From positions 78,780 to 142,779 of the forward strand of contig CAXKVF010000093.1 of the NCBI GenBank assembly GCA_964057225.1: 64,000 nucleotides of DNA, read 5' to 3'. Source of the stretch: Auanema rhodensis (taxonomy: Eukaryota > Nematoda > Chromadorea > Rhabditida > Rhabditidae). Below, piece after piece: positions 54,003 to 64,000 of the stretch. Position numbers and translations under genes: made by a program. The notes under the pieces are model-generated. The model saw nothing but the letters and a program-made list of their open reading frames with translations. It was not told the DNA's origin and did not search any database. Numbering within the stretch: the stretch's first letter is position 1; each line of letters opens with the position of its first letter.

Positions 54003-56445
54003 GTGCACATCACGTGTACATTTAATTAGCATAAATTAAAGTTCACGTAAATTTCAAAGTCATGGTTACCATGCACCAATATCAATAAAAATTTGTTTTT
54101 AGACTAATATGGACATGGGGAATCTAATTTTGAAAACCGCATCTCTTTATCTTTCACGTGAAGCGAGTTACATACCAAGTGCACATCACGTGTACATTTA
54201 ATTAGCATAAATTAAAGTTCACGTAAATTTCAAAGTCATGGTTACCATGAACCAATATCAATAAAAATTTGTTTTTAGACTAATATGGACATGGGGAATC
54301 TAATTTTGAAAACCGCATCTCTTTATCTTTCACGTGAAGCGAGTTACATACCAAGTGCACATCACGTGTACATTTAATTAGCATTAATTAAAGTTCACGT
54401 AAATTTCAAAGTCATGGTTACCATGAACCAATATCAATAAAAATTTGTTTTTAGACTAATATGGACATGGGGAATCTAATTTTGAAAACCGCATCTCTTT
54501 ATCTTTCACGTGAAGCGAGTTACATACCAAGTGCACATCACGTGTACATTTAATTAGCATAAATTAAAGTTCACGTAAATTTCAAAGTCATGGTTACCAT
54601 GAACCAATATCAATAAAAATTTGTTTTTAGACTAATATGGACATGGGGAATCTAATTTTGAAAACCGCATCTCTTTATCTTTCACGTGAAGCGAGTTACA
54701 TACCAAGTGCACATCACGTGTACATTTAATTAGCATAAATTAAAGTTCACGTAAATTTCAAAGTCATGGTTACCATGCACCAATATCAATAAAAATTTGT
54801 TTTTAGACTAATATGGACATGGGGAATCTAATTTTGAAAACCGCATCTCTTTATCTTTCACGTGAAGCGAGTTACATACTAAGTGCACATCACGTGTACA
54901 TTTAATTAGCATAAATTAAAGTTCACGTAAATTTCAAAGTCATGGTTACCATGAACCAATATCAATAAAAATTTGTTTTTAGACTAATATGGACATGGGG
55001 AATCTAATATTGAAAACCGCATCTCTTTATCTTTCACGTGAAGCGAGTTACATACCAAGTGCACATCACGTGTACATTTAATTAGCATAAATTAAAGTTC
55101 ACGTAAATTTCAAAGTCATGGTTACCATGAACCAATATCAATAAAAATTTGTTTTTAGACTAATATGGACATGGGGAATCTAATATTGAAAACCGCATCT
55201 CTTTATCTTTCACGTGAAGCGAGTTACATACCAAGTGCACATCACGTGTACATTTAATTAGCATAAATTAAAGTTCACGTAACTTTCAAAGTCATGGTTA
55301 CCATGCACCAATATCAATAAAAATTTGTTTTTAGACTAATATGGACATGGGGAATCTAATTTTGAAAACCGCATCTCTTTATCTTTCACGTGAAGCGAGT
55401 TACATACCAAGTGCACATCACGTGTACATTTAATTAGCATAAATTAAAGTTCACGTAAATTTCAAAGTCATGGTTACCATGCACCAATATCAATAAAAAT
55501 TTGTTTTTAGACTAATATGGACATGGGGAATCTAATTTTGAAAACCGCATCTCTTTATCTTTCACGTGAAGCGAGTTACATACCAAGTGCACATCACGTG
55601 TACATTTAATTAGCATAAATTAAAGTTCACGTAAATTTCAAAGTCATGGTTACCATGAACCAATATCAATAAAAATTTGTTTTTAGACTAATATGGACAT
55701 GGGGAATCTAATTTTGAAAACCGCATCTCTTTATCTTTCACGTGAAGCGAGTTACATACCAAGTGCACATCACGTGTACATTTAATTAGCATAAATTAAA
55801 GTTCACGTAAATTTCAAAGTCATGGTTACCATGCACCAATATCAATAAAAATTTGTTTTTAGACTAATATGGACATGGGGAATCTAATTTTGAAAACCGC
55901 ATCTCTTTATCTTTCACGTGAAGCGAGTTACATACCAAGTGCACATCACGTGTACATTTAATTAGCATAAATTAAAGTTCACGTAAATTTCAAAGTCATG
56001 GTTACCATGCACCAATATCAATAAAAATTTGTTTTTAGACTAATATGGACATGGGGAATCTAATTTTGAAAACCGCATCTCTTTATCTTACACGTGAAGC
56101 GAGTTACATACCAAGTGCACATCACGTGTACATTTAATTAGCATAAATTAAAGTTCACGTAAATTTCAAAGTCATGGTTACCATGCACCAATATCAATAA
56201 AAATTTGTTTTTAGACTAATATGGACATGGGGAATCTAATTTTGAAAACCGCATCTCTTTATCTTTCACGTGAAGCGAGTTACATACCAAGTGCACATCA
56301 CGTGTACATTTAATTAGCATAAATTAAAGTTCACGTAAATTTCAAAGTCATGGTTACCATGCACCAATATCAATAAAAATTTGTTTTTAGACTAATATGG
56401 ACATGGGGAATCTAATTTTGAAAACCGCATCTCTTCATCTTTCAC

Positions 56446-56487
56446 GTGAAGCGAGTTACATACCAAGTGAAGCGAGTTACATACCAA
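56446..56487 (+). repeat. 21-bp direct duplication, marker 24
   Basis: Counterpart of marker 5, in module copy 4; next marker four monomers on. Confidence 0.97.
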
Positions 56488-57170
56488 GTGCACATCACGT
56501 GTACATTTAATTAGCATAAATTAAAGTTCACGTAAATTTCAAAGTCATGGTTACCATGCACCAATATCAATAAAAATTTGTTTTTAGACTAATATGGACA
56601 TGGGGAATCTAATTTTGAAAACCGCATCTCTTTATCTTTCACGTGAAGCGAGTTACATACCAAGTGCACATCACGTGTACATTTAATTAGCATAAATTAA
56701 AGTTCACGTAAATTTCAAAGTCATGGTTACCATGAACCAATATCAATAAAAATTTGTTTTTAGACTAATATGGACATGGGGAATCTAATTTTGAAAACCG
56801 CATCTCTTTATCTTTCACGTGAAGCGAGTTACATACCAAGTGCACATCACGTGTACATTTAATTAGCATAAATTAAAGTTCACGTAAATTTCAAAGTCAT
56901 GGTTACCATGCACCAATATCAATAAAAATTTGTTTTTAGACTAATATGGACATGGGGAATCTAATTTTGAAAACCGCATCTCTTTATCTTTCACGTGAAG
57001 CGAGTTACATACCAAGTGCACATCACGTGTACATTTAATTAGCATAAATTAAAGTTCACGTAAATTTCAAAGTCATGGTTACCATGCACCAATATCAATA
57101 AAAATTTGTTTTTAGACTAATATGGACATGGGGAATCTAATTTTGAGAACCGCATCTCTTCATCTTTCAC

Positions 57171-57212
57171 GTGAAGCGAGTTACATACCAAGTGAAGCGA
57201 GTTACATACCAA
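57171..57212 (+). repeat. 21-bp direct duplication, marker 25 (last)
   Basis: Counterpart of marker 6, with GAGAACC in its monomer. No further marker occurs in the remaining 6.8 kb, matching the marker-free stretch after marker 6. Confidence 0.97.
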
Positions 57213-58088
57213 GTGCACATCACGTGTACATTTAATTAGCATAAATTAAAGTTCACGTAAATTTCAAAGTCATGGTTACCATGAACCAATATCAATAAAA
57301 ATTTGTTTTTAGACTAATATGGACATGGGGAATCTAATTTTGAAAACCGCATCTCTTTATCTTTCACGTGAAGCGAGTTACATACCAAGTGCACATCACG
57401 TGTACATTTAATTAGCATAAATTAAAGTTCACGTAACTTTCAAAGTCATGGTTACCATGCACCAATATCAATAAAAATTTGTTTTTAGACTAATATGGAC
57501 ATGGGGAATCTAATTTTGAAAACCGCATCTCTTTATCATTCACGTGAAGCGAGTTACATACCAAGTGCACATCACGTGTACATTTAATTAGCATAAATTA
57601 AAGTTCACGTAAATTTCAAAGTCATGGTTACCATGCACCAATATCAATAAAAATTTGTTTTTAGACTAATATGGACATGGGGAATCTAATTTTGAAAACC
57701 GCATCTCTTTATCTTTCACGTGAAGCGAGTTACATACCAAGTGCACATCACGTGTACATTTAATTAGCATAAATTAAAGTTCACGTAAATTTGAAAGTCA
57801 TGGTTACCATGCACCAATGTCAATAAAAATTTGTTTTTAGACTAATATGGACATGGGGAATCTAATTTTGCAAACCGCATCTCTTCATCTTTCACGTGAA
57901 GCGAGTTACATACCAAGTGCACATCACGTGTACATTTAATTAGCATAAATTAAAGTTCACGTAAATTTCAAAGTCATGGTTACCATGCACCAATATCAAT
58001 AAAAATTTGTTTTTAGACTAATATGGACATGGGGAATCTAATTTTGAAAACCGCATCTCTTTATCTTTCACGTGAAGCGAGTTACATA

Positions 58089-61000
58089 CCAAGTGCACAT
58101 CACGTGCACATTTAATTAGCATAAATTAAAGTTCACGTAAATTTCAAAGTCATGGTTACCATGAACCAATATCAATAAAAATTTGTTTTAGACTAATATG
58201 GACATGGGGAATCTAATTTTGAAAACCGCATCTCTTTATCTTTCACGTGAAGAGAGTTACATACCAAGTGCACATCACGTGTACATTTAATTAGCATAAA
58301 TTAAAGTTCACGTAAATTTCAAAGTCATGGTTACCATGCACCAATATCAATAAAAATTTGTTTTTAGACTAATATGGACATGGGGAATCTAATTTTGAAA
58401 ACCACATCTCTTTATCTTTCACGTGAAGCGAGTTACATACCAAGTGCACATCACGTGTACATTTAATTAGCATAAATTAAAGTTCACGTAAATTTCAAAG
58501 TCATGGTTACCATGCACCAATATCAATAAAAATTTGTTTTTAGACTAATATGGACATGGGGAATCTAATTTTGAAAACCACATCTCTTTATCTTTCACGT
58601 GAAGCGAGTTACATACCAAGTGCACATCACGTGTACATTTAATTAGCATAAATTAAGTTCACGTAAATTTCAAAGTCATGGTTACCATGCACCAATATCA
58701 ATAAAAATTTGTTTTTAGACTAATATGGACATGGGAATCTAATTTTGAAAACCGCATCTCTTTATCTTTCACGTGAAGCGAGTTACATACCAAGTGCACA
58801 TCACGTGTACATTTAATTAGCATAAATTAAAGTTCACGTAAATTTCAAAGTCATGGTTACCATGCACCAATATCAATAAAAATTTGTTTTTAGACTAATA
58901 TGGACATGGGGAATCTAATTTGAAACCGCATCTCTTTATCTTTCACGTGAAGCGAGTTACATACCAAGTGCACATCACGTGTACATTTAATTAGCATTAA
59001 TTAAAGTTCACGTAAATTTCAAAGTCATGGTTACCATGAACCAATATCAATAAAAATTTGTTTTTAGACTAATATGGACATGGGGAATCTAATTTTAAAA
59101 ACCGCATCTCTTTATCTTTCACGTGAAGCGAGTTACATACCAAGTGCACATCACGTGTACATTTAATTAGCATAAATTAAAGTTCACGTAACTTTCAAAG
59201 TCATGGTTACCATGCACCAATATCAATAAAAATTTGTTTTTAGACTAATATGGACATGGGGAATCTAATTTTGAAAACCGCATCTCTTTATCTTTCACGT
59301 GAAGCGAGTTACATACCAAGTGCACATCACGTGTACATTTAATTAGCATAAATTAAAGTTCACGTAAATTTCAAAGTCATGGTTACCATGCACCAATATC
59401 AATAAAAATTTGTTTTTAGACTAATATGGACATGGGGAATCTAATTTTGAAAACCGCATCTCTTTATCTTTCACGTGAAGCGAGTTACATACCAAGTGCA
59501 CATCACGTGTACATTTAATTAGCATAAATTAAAGTTCACGTAAATTTCAAAGTCATGGTTACCATGCACCAATGTCAATAAAAATTTGTTTTTAGACTAA
59601 TATGGACATGAGGAATCTAATTTTGAAAACCGCATCTCTTTATCTTTCACGTGAAGCGAGTTACATACCAAGTGCACATCACGTGTACATTTAATTAGCA
59701 TAAATTAAAGTTCACGTAAATTTCAAAGTCATGGTTACCATGAACCAATATCAATAAAAATTTGTTTTAGACTAATATGGACATGGGGAATCTAATTTTT
59801 GAAAACCGCATCTCTTTATCTTTCACGTGAAGAGAGTTACATACCAAGTGCACATCACGTGTACATTTAATTAGCATAAATTAAAGTTCACGTAAATTTC
59901 AAAGTCATGGTTACCATGCACCAATATCAATAAAATTTGTTTTTAGACTAATATGGACATGGGAATCTAATTTTGAAAACCACATCTCTTTATCTTTCAC
60001 GTGAAGCGAGTTACATACCAAGTGCACATCACGTGTACATTTAATTAGCATAAATTAAAGTTCACGTAAATTTCAAAGTCATGGTTACCATGCACCAATA
60101 TCAATAAAAATTTGTTTTTAGACTAATATGGACATGGGGAATCTAATTTTGAAAACCGCATCTCTTTATCTTTCACGTGAAGCGAGTTACATACCAAGTG
60201 CACATCACGTGTACATTTAATTAGCATAAATTAAAGTTCACGTAAATTTCAAAGTCATGGTTACCATGCACCAATATCAATAAAAATTTGTTTTAGACTA
60301 ATATGGACATGGGGAATCTAATTTTGAAAACCGCATCTCTTTATCTTTCACGTGAAGCGAGTTACATACCAAGTGCACATCACGTGTACATTTAATTAGC
60401 ATAAATTAAAGTTCACGTAAATTTCAAAGTCATGGTTACCATGCACCAATATCAATAAAAATTTGTTTTTAGACTAATATGGACATGGGGAATCTAATTT
60501 TGAAAACCGCATCTCTTTATCTTTCACGTGAAGCGAGTTACATACCAAGTGCACATCACGTGTACATTTAATTAGCATAAATTAAAGTTCACGTAAATTT
60601 CAAAGTCATGGTTACCATGAACCAATATCAATAAAAATTTGTTTTTAGACTAATATGGACATGGGGAATCTAATTTTAAAACCGCATCTCTTTATCTTTC
60701 ACGTGAAGCGAGTTACATACCAAGTGCACATCACGTGTACATTTAATTAGCATAAATTAAAGTTCACGTAACTTTCAAAGTCATGGTTACCATGCACCAA
60801 TATCAATAAAAATTTGTTTTTAGACTAATATGGACATGGGGAATCTAATTTTGAAAACCGCATCTCTTTATCTTTCACGTGAAGCGAGTTACATACCAAG
60901 TGCACATCACGTGTACATTTAATTAGCATAAATTAAAGTTCACGTAAATTTCAAAGTCATGGTTACCATGCACCAATATCAATAAAAATTTGTTTTTAGA

Positions 61001-61250
61001 CTAATATGGACATGGGGAATCTAATTTTGAAAACCGCATCTCTTTATCTTTCACGTGAAGCGAGTTACATACCAAGTGCACATCACGTGTACATTTAATT
61101 AGCATAAATTAAAGTTCACGTAAATTTCAAAGTCATGGTTACCATGCACCAATGTCAATAAAAATTTGTTTTTAGACTAATATGGACATGGGGAATCTAA
61201 TTTTGCAAACCGCATCTCTTCATCTTTCACGTGAAGCGAGTTACATACCA
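58089..61250 (+). repeat. Local nine-monomer duplication
   Basis: GAGAGTTAC appears at 58,251 and 59,831, 133A (ATTTTAAAA) at about 59,095 and 60,677, and 52C at about 59,192 and 60,772. All are 1,580-1,582 bp apart, that is nine monomers minus a few single-base losses. The left long-range copy has GAGAGTTAC only once (12,961). The T-run deletion at about 58,187 is also repeated at about 59,767. Boundaries are approximate. Confidence 0.78.
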
Positions 61251-63520
61251 AGTGCACATCACGTGTACATTCAATTAGCATAAATTAAAGTTCACGTAAA
61301 TTTCAAAGTCATGGTTACCATGCACCAATATCAATAAAAATTTGTTTTTAGACTAATATGGACATGAGGAATCTAATTTTGAAAACCGCATCTCTTTATC
61401 TTTCACGTGAAGCGAGTTACATACCAAGTGCACATCACGTGTACATTTAATTAGCATAAATTAAAGTTCACGTAAATTTCAAAGTCATGGTTACCATGCA
61501 CCAATATCAATAAAAATTTGTTTTTAGACTAATATGGACATGGGGAATCTAATTTTGAAAACCGCATCTCTTTATCTTTCACGTGAAGCGAGTTACATAC
61601 CAAGTGCACATCACGTGTACATTTAATTAGCATAAATTAAAGTTCACGTAAATTTCAAAGTCATGGTTACCATGCACCAATGTCAATAAAAATTTGTTTT
61701 TAGACTAATATGGACATGGGGAATCTAATTTTGCAAACCGCATCTCTTCATCTTTCACGTGAAGCGAGTTACATACCAAGTGCACATCACGTGTACATTC
61801 AATTAGCATAAATTAAAGTTCACGTAAATTTCAAAGTCATGGTTACCATGCACCAATATCAATAAAAATTTGTTTTTAGACTAATATGGACATGAGGAAT
61901 CTAATTTGAAAACCGCATCTCTTTATCTTTCACGTGAAGCGAGTTACATACCAAGTGCACATCACGTGTACATTTAATTAGCATAAATTAAAGTTCACGT
62001 AAATTTCAAAGTCATGGTTACCATGCACCAATATCAATAAAAATTTGTTTTTAGACTAATATGGACATGGGGAATCTAATTTGAAAACCGCATCTCTTTA
62101 TCTTTCACGTGAAGCGAGTTACATACCAAGTGCACATCACGTGTACATTTAATTAGCATAAATTAAAGTTCACGTAAATTTCAAAGTCATGGTTACCATG
62201 CACCAATATCAATAAAAATTTGTTTTTAGACTAATATGGACATGGGGAATCTAATTTTGAAAACCGCATCTCTTTATCTTTCACGTGAAGCGAGTTACAT
62301 ACCAAGTGCACATCACGTGTACATTTAATTAGCATTAATTAAAGTTCACGTAAATTCCAAAGTCATGGTTACCATGAACCAATATCAATAAAAATTTGTT
62401 TTTAGACTAATATGGACATGGGAAATCTAATTTTGAAAACCGCATCTCTTTATCTTTCACGTGAAGCGAGTTACATACCAAGTGCACATCACGTGTACAT
62501 TTAATTAACATAAATTAAAGTTCACGTAAATTTCAAAGTCATGGTTACCATGAACCAATATCAATAAAAATTTGTTTTTAGACTAATATGGACATGGGGA
62601 ATCTAATTTTGAAAACCGCATCTCTTTATCTTTCACGTGAAGCGAGTTACATACCAAGTGCACATCACGTGTACATTTAATTAGCATAAATTAAAGTTCA
62701 CGTAAATTTCAAAGTCATGGTTACCATGCACCAATATCAATAAAAATTTGTTTTTAGACTAATATGGACATGGGAATCTAATTTTGAAAACCGCATCTCT
62801 TCATCTTTCACGTGAAGCGAGTTACATACCAAGTGCACATCACGTGTACATTTAATTAGCATAAATTAAAGTTCACGTAAATTTCAAAGTCATGGTTACC
62901 ATGCACCAATATCAATAAAAATTTGTTTTTAGACTAATATGGACATGGGGAATCTAATTTTGAAAACCGCATCTCTTTATCTTTCACGTGAAGCGAGTTA
63001 CATACCAAGTGCACATCACGTGTACATTTAATTAGCATAAATTAAAGTTCACGTAAATTTCAAAGTCATGGTTACCATGAACCAATATCAATAAAAATTT
63101 GTTTTTAGACTAATATGGACATGGGGAATCTAATTTTGAAAACCGCATCTCTTATCTTTCACGTGAAGCGAGTTACATACCAAGTGCACATCACGTGTAC
63201 ATTTAATTAGCATAAATTAAAGTTCACGTAAATTTCAAAGTCATGGTTACCATGCACCAATATCAATAAAAATTTGTTTTTAGACTAATATGGACATGGG
63301 GAATCTAATTTTGAAAACCGCATCTCTTTATCTTTCACGTGAAGCGAGTTACATACCAAGTGCACATCACGTGTACATTTAATTAGCATAAATTAAAGTT
63401 CACGTAAATTTCAAAGTCATGGTTACCATGAACCAATATCAATAAAAATTTGTTTTTAGACTAATATGGACATGGGAATCTAATTTTGAAAACCGCATCT
63501 CTTATCTTTCACGTGAAGCG
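58186..63520 (+). repeat. Long-range duplication, rearranged continuation, right copy
   Basis: Counterpart of about 12.9-17.3 kb. Relative to it this copy has one added monomer carrying ACCACATC (near 58,580), a nine-monomer repeat, and a loss of three monomers after the second 133A monomer (near 60,677). It also carries all the private homopolymer indels. Pairs 82G+134C then ATTCAATT+GAGGAATC recur at 61.15-61.37 and 61.68-61.89 kb, and AATTAACA at about 62,505. Confidence 0.8.
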
Positions 63521-63662
63521 AGTTACATACCAAGTGCACATCACGTGTACATTTAATTAGCATAAATTAAAGTTCACGTAAATTTCAAAGTCATGGTTAC
63601 CATGCACCAATATCAATAAAAATTGTTTTTAGACTAATATGGGACATGGGGAATCTAATTTG
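58187..63662 (+). repeat. Array zone with 18 private one-base homopolymer indels
   Basis: Single-base changes, nearly all losses, in A, T or G runs near 58,187, 58,655, 58,732, 58,921, 58,926, 59,767, 59,800 (gain), 59,933, 59,961, 60,291, 60,678, 61,907, 62,080, 62,772, 63,474, 63,623, 63,641 (gain) and 63,661. Together with two inherited CTCTTATC deletions they give the net -16 bp required by the monomer count from 57,210 to 63,882. Upstream, unit spacing fits exact multiples of 176 with only two one-base indels in 57 kb. Confidence 0.88.
59466..59660 (+). repeat. Chimeric monomer (82G with GAGGAATC)
   Basis: Elsewhere 82G goes with 134C, and GAGGAATC lies in the following monomer together with ATTCAATT. 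Here one monomer has 82G in its first half (about 59,574) and GAGGAATC in its second half (about 59,610), with 134A. This is what a crossover or a join between two adjacent monomers would produce, with loss of one unit. Limits given are approximate, around one unit. Confidence 0.75.
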
Positions 63663-64000
63663 ACAACCGCATCTCTTTATCTTTCACGTGAAGCGAGTTA
63701 CATACTAAGTGCACATCACGTGTACATTTAATTAGCATAAATTAAAGTTCACGTAAATTTCAAAGTCATGGTTACCATGAACCAATATCAATAAAAATTT
63801 GTTTTTAGACTAATATGGACATGGGGAATCTAATTTTGAAAACCGCATCTCTTTATCTTTCACGTGAAGCGAGTTACATACCAAGTGCACATCACGTGTA
63901 CATTTAATTAGCATAAATTAAAGTTCACGTAAATTTCAAAGTCATGGTTACCATGAACCAATATCAATAAAAATTTGTTTTTAGACTAATATGGACATGG

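Larger units (their letters stand above)
55584..57737 (+). repeat. 12-monomer module, copy 4
   Basis: Exactly +45,291 from copy 1, with 155A near 56,090 and insertions at 56,464 and 57,189. It shares the GAGAACC variant (near 57,147) with copy 1 only, which ties 1 and 4 together against 2 and 3. Confidence 0.88.
50593..58185 (+). repeat. Long-range duplication, block b, right copy
   Basis: Counterpart of 5,302-12,894. It ends where the first private single-base deletion occurs (T-run at about 58,187). It preserves the 7-8-14-4 spacing of 21-bp insertions and the linked rare variants near 53,029 (ACTTAT) and 53,110 (CATCAAGTG). Confidence 0.93.
1..64000 (+). repeat. Tandem satellite array, 176-bp monomer, 361 complete copies plus one partial
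   Basis: The whole window is head-to-tail copies of one monomer, all in the same orientation, with no other sequence between them. The copy start (CAAGTGCACATC) recurs at 1, 177, 353, 529, 705, 881, 1057, 1254 and onward to 63,882. Between 1 and 57,210 there are 323 monomers, and another 38 run to 63,881. Copies differ mostly by a few recurrent substitutions. Arrays of 160-180-bp AT-rich units of this homogeneity are typical of centromeric or pericentromeric satellites in plants and animals; that role is inferred. No RNA gene, transposon, telomere repeat or inverted monomer was seen. Open reading frames are ruled out because 176 is not a multiple of three and stops occur in all six frames: the longest open stretch in the canonical unit is about 100-110 bases. 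I do not recognise the monomer as a published family. Confidence 0.98.

Noticed and set aside
1-64000. Protein-coding genes or short ORFs in the repeat
   Set aside because: Stops fall in all three forward frames (for example monomer positions 24, 28 and 38) and in all reverse frames, and the 176-bp period shifts frame at each copy. The longest open stretch in the canonical unit is about 100-110 bases.
1-64000. CRISPR array
   Set aside because: There are no unique spacers: the entire 176-bp period is conserved, and units are far longer than CRISPR repeat-spacer units.
1-64000. rDNA spacer, tRNA cluster or other RNA gene array
   Set aside because: No rRNA-like or tRNA-like segment, A/B box pair or cloverleaf was seen in the monomer; it is AT-rich throughout.
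1-64000. Identity with a named plant or animal centromere satellite
   Set aside because: The monomer does not match the sequences I can recall, such as the Arabidopsis 178-bp repeat or human alpha satellite, and similar length alone is not evidence. A database search with the 176-bp unit would decide.
1-64000. A previously undescribed gene-based system
   Set aside because: No genes are present; the only unexplained structure is the repeat architecture reported above.

Overview
The window is a single uninterrupted tandem satellite array. From base 1 to base 64,000 it is head-to-tail copies, all in the same orientation, of one AT-rich monomer. The canonical monomer is 176 bp and about 32% G+C (56 of 176 bases in the first copy). 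I count 361 complete monomers plus a 119-bp partial copy starting at 63,882. The length is fully accounted for: 359 units of 176 bp, two 95-bp units, 25 insertions of 21 bp and a net loss of 18 single bases give 63,881 bp. There is no gene, RNA gene, transposon, inversion or unique sequence anywhere in the window.

Organism: a monomer of this length in a homogeneous megasatellite-like array points to a eukaryote, and to a centromeric or pericentromeric (or other heterochromatic) block in a plant or animal. I do not recognise the monomer as a named satellite and will not assign a species. The centromere assignment is inference from unit length, homogeneity and dyad-rich monomers; nothing in the sequence proves it.

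Layout: monomers differ by a small set of recurrent, linked variants. Monomer positions below are numbered from the first base of the window. The main ones are 75C/75A, 34T, 52C, 56G or 56A, 82G, 84G, 103A, 130A, 134C, 147C, 149C, 153A and 155A. A 21-bp internal duplication makes 25 monomers 197 bp long. These variants act as bar codes and reveal nested higher-order structure. (1) Bases 1 to about 17.3 kb recur at 45.6 to about 63.5 kb, with offset +45,643 for 1-4,949, +45,291 for 5,302 to about 12.9 kb, and a rearranged continuation. (2) A 12-monomer module of 2,154 bp occurs four times (10,293; 38,696; 41,906; 55,584). (3) A 3,407-bp tandem duplication starts at 31.2 kb. (4) A 4,889-bp tandem duplication at 20.2-25.1 kb carries a signature 95-bp truncated monomer, followed by a 9-monomer expansion near 26-28 kb. 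(5) The stretch 11.9-23.3 kb (and its relative after 57.2 kb) lacks the 21-bp duplication and is rich in 134C, 82G and 130A monomers.

The last part, about 58.19-63.66 kb, is different. It holds 18 private one-base homopolymer indels, while the preceding 58 kb shows only two one-base indels, both the same inherited variant. It also holds a local 9-monomer duplication and a chimeric monomer. This may be lower consensus quality or mis-assembly rather than biology. No coding system or new enzymatic system is present; what deserves attention is the array architecture.
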